Positions 5,449 through 7,284 of a stretch of DNA of 7,284 nt are shown here, piece by piece. The DNA is taken from the NCBI GenBank assembly GCA_013812995.1, contig JACCSL010000418.1, positions 1 to 7,284 on the forward strand, in the 5' to 3' direction. The notes below the pieces were generated by a model. It did not search any database. It was given only the letters and a program-made list of their open reading frames with translations, and was not told the origin of the DNA. The translations under genes were made by a program, and so were the position numbers. The stretch is from Ardenticatenales bacterium. Lineage in GTDB: Bacteria; Chloroflexota; Anaerolineae; Ardenticatenales; Ardenticatenaceae. Each line of letters opens with the position of its first letter. Position 1 is the first letter of the stretch.

Positions 5449-7284
<1,836 letters not shown>

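Overview
The window looks like chromosomal DNA of a GC-rich bacterium, most likely a member of the Chloroflexota. This is inferred from the style of several proteins (HEAT-repeat protein with a W-x-E-V-C-E-x-Y-P-x-Q-W head, UPF0175/DUF3368 pair, tyrosine recombinase fragment, large SNF2 helicase), not from a marker gene. All intact genes lie on the + strand; the only - strand gene is a broken recombinase.

Layout. (1) 3-806: the C-terminal part of a PAS-containing sensor histidine kinase whose start lies outside the window. (2) 807-1699: a gene-poor stretch holding the N-terminally truncated catalytic domain of a tyrosine recombinase on the - strand, and a strong hairpin with a T-run. It reads as a scar of past integration. 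(3) 1700-2530: an unrecognised 276-residue protein, probably the N-terminal half of a larger accessory-protein family. (4) 2531-2770: a short leader with three notable signals: a tiny ORF with a good ribosome binding site, a block of about 25 bases matching the 3' end of 16S rRNA, and a 21-bp palindrome directly beside a good sigma70-type promoter. (5) 2771-3494: an overlapping UPF0175 / DUF3368 (PIN-like) pair of the toxin-antitoxin type. (6) 3552-5240: a closely packed set of a two-helix membrane protein, a HEAT-repeat protein and a TfoX-N-like small protein. (7) 5241-5448: a promoter-like pair, a run of hairpins and an intrinsic terminator. (8) 5449 to the end: 612 residues of an SNF2-type helicase, open at the window edge, closest in style to the DISARM helicase DrmD.

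How the parts fit. The promoter at 2717-2745 could drive everything from the UPF0175 gene to the TfoX-like gene, ending at the terminator at 5381-5412. The helicase then starts a new unit, probably an anti-phage or restriction-like operon that continues beyond the window. A recombinase remnant, a toxin-antitoxin pair and a defence-type helicase within 7 kb suggest an accessory or defence island. The most interesting unexplained signals are the 16S-like tag and the structured leader with its own promoter and terminator just before the helicase.
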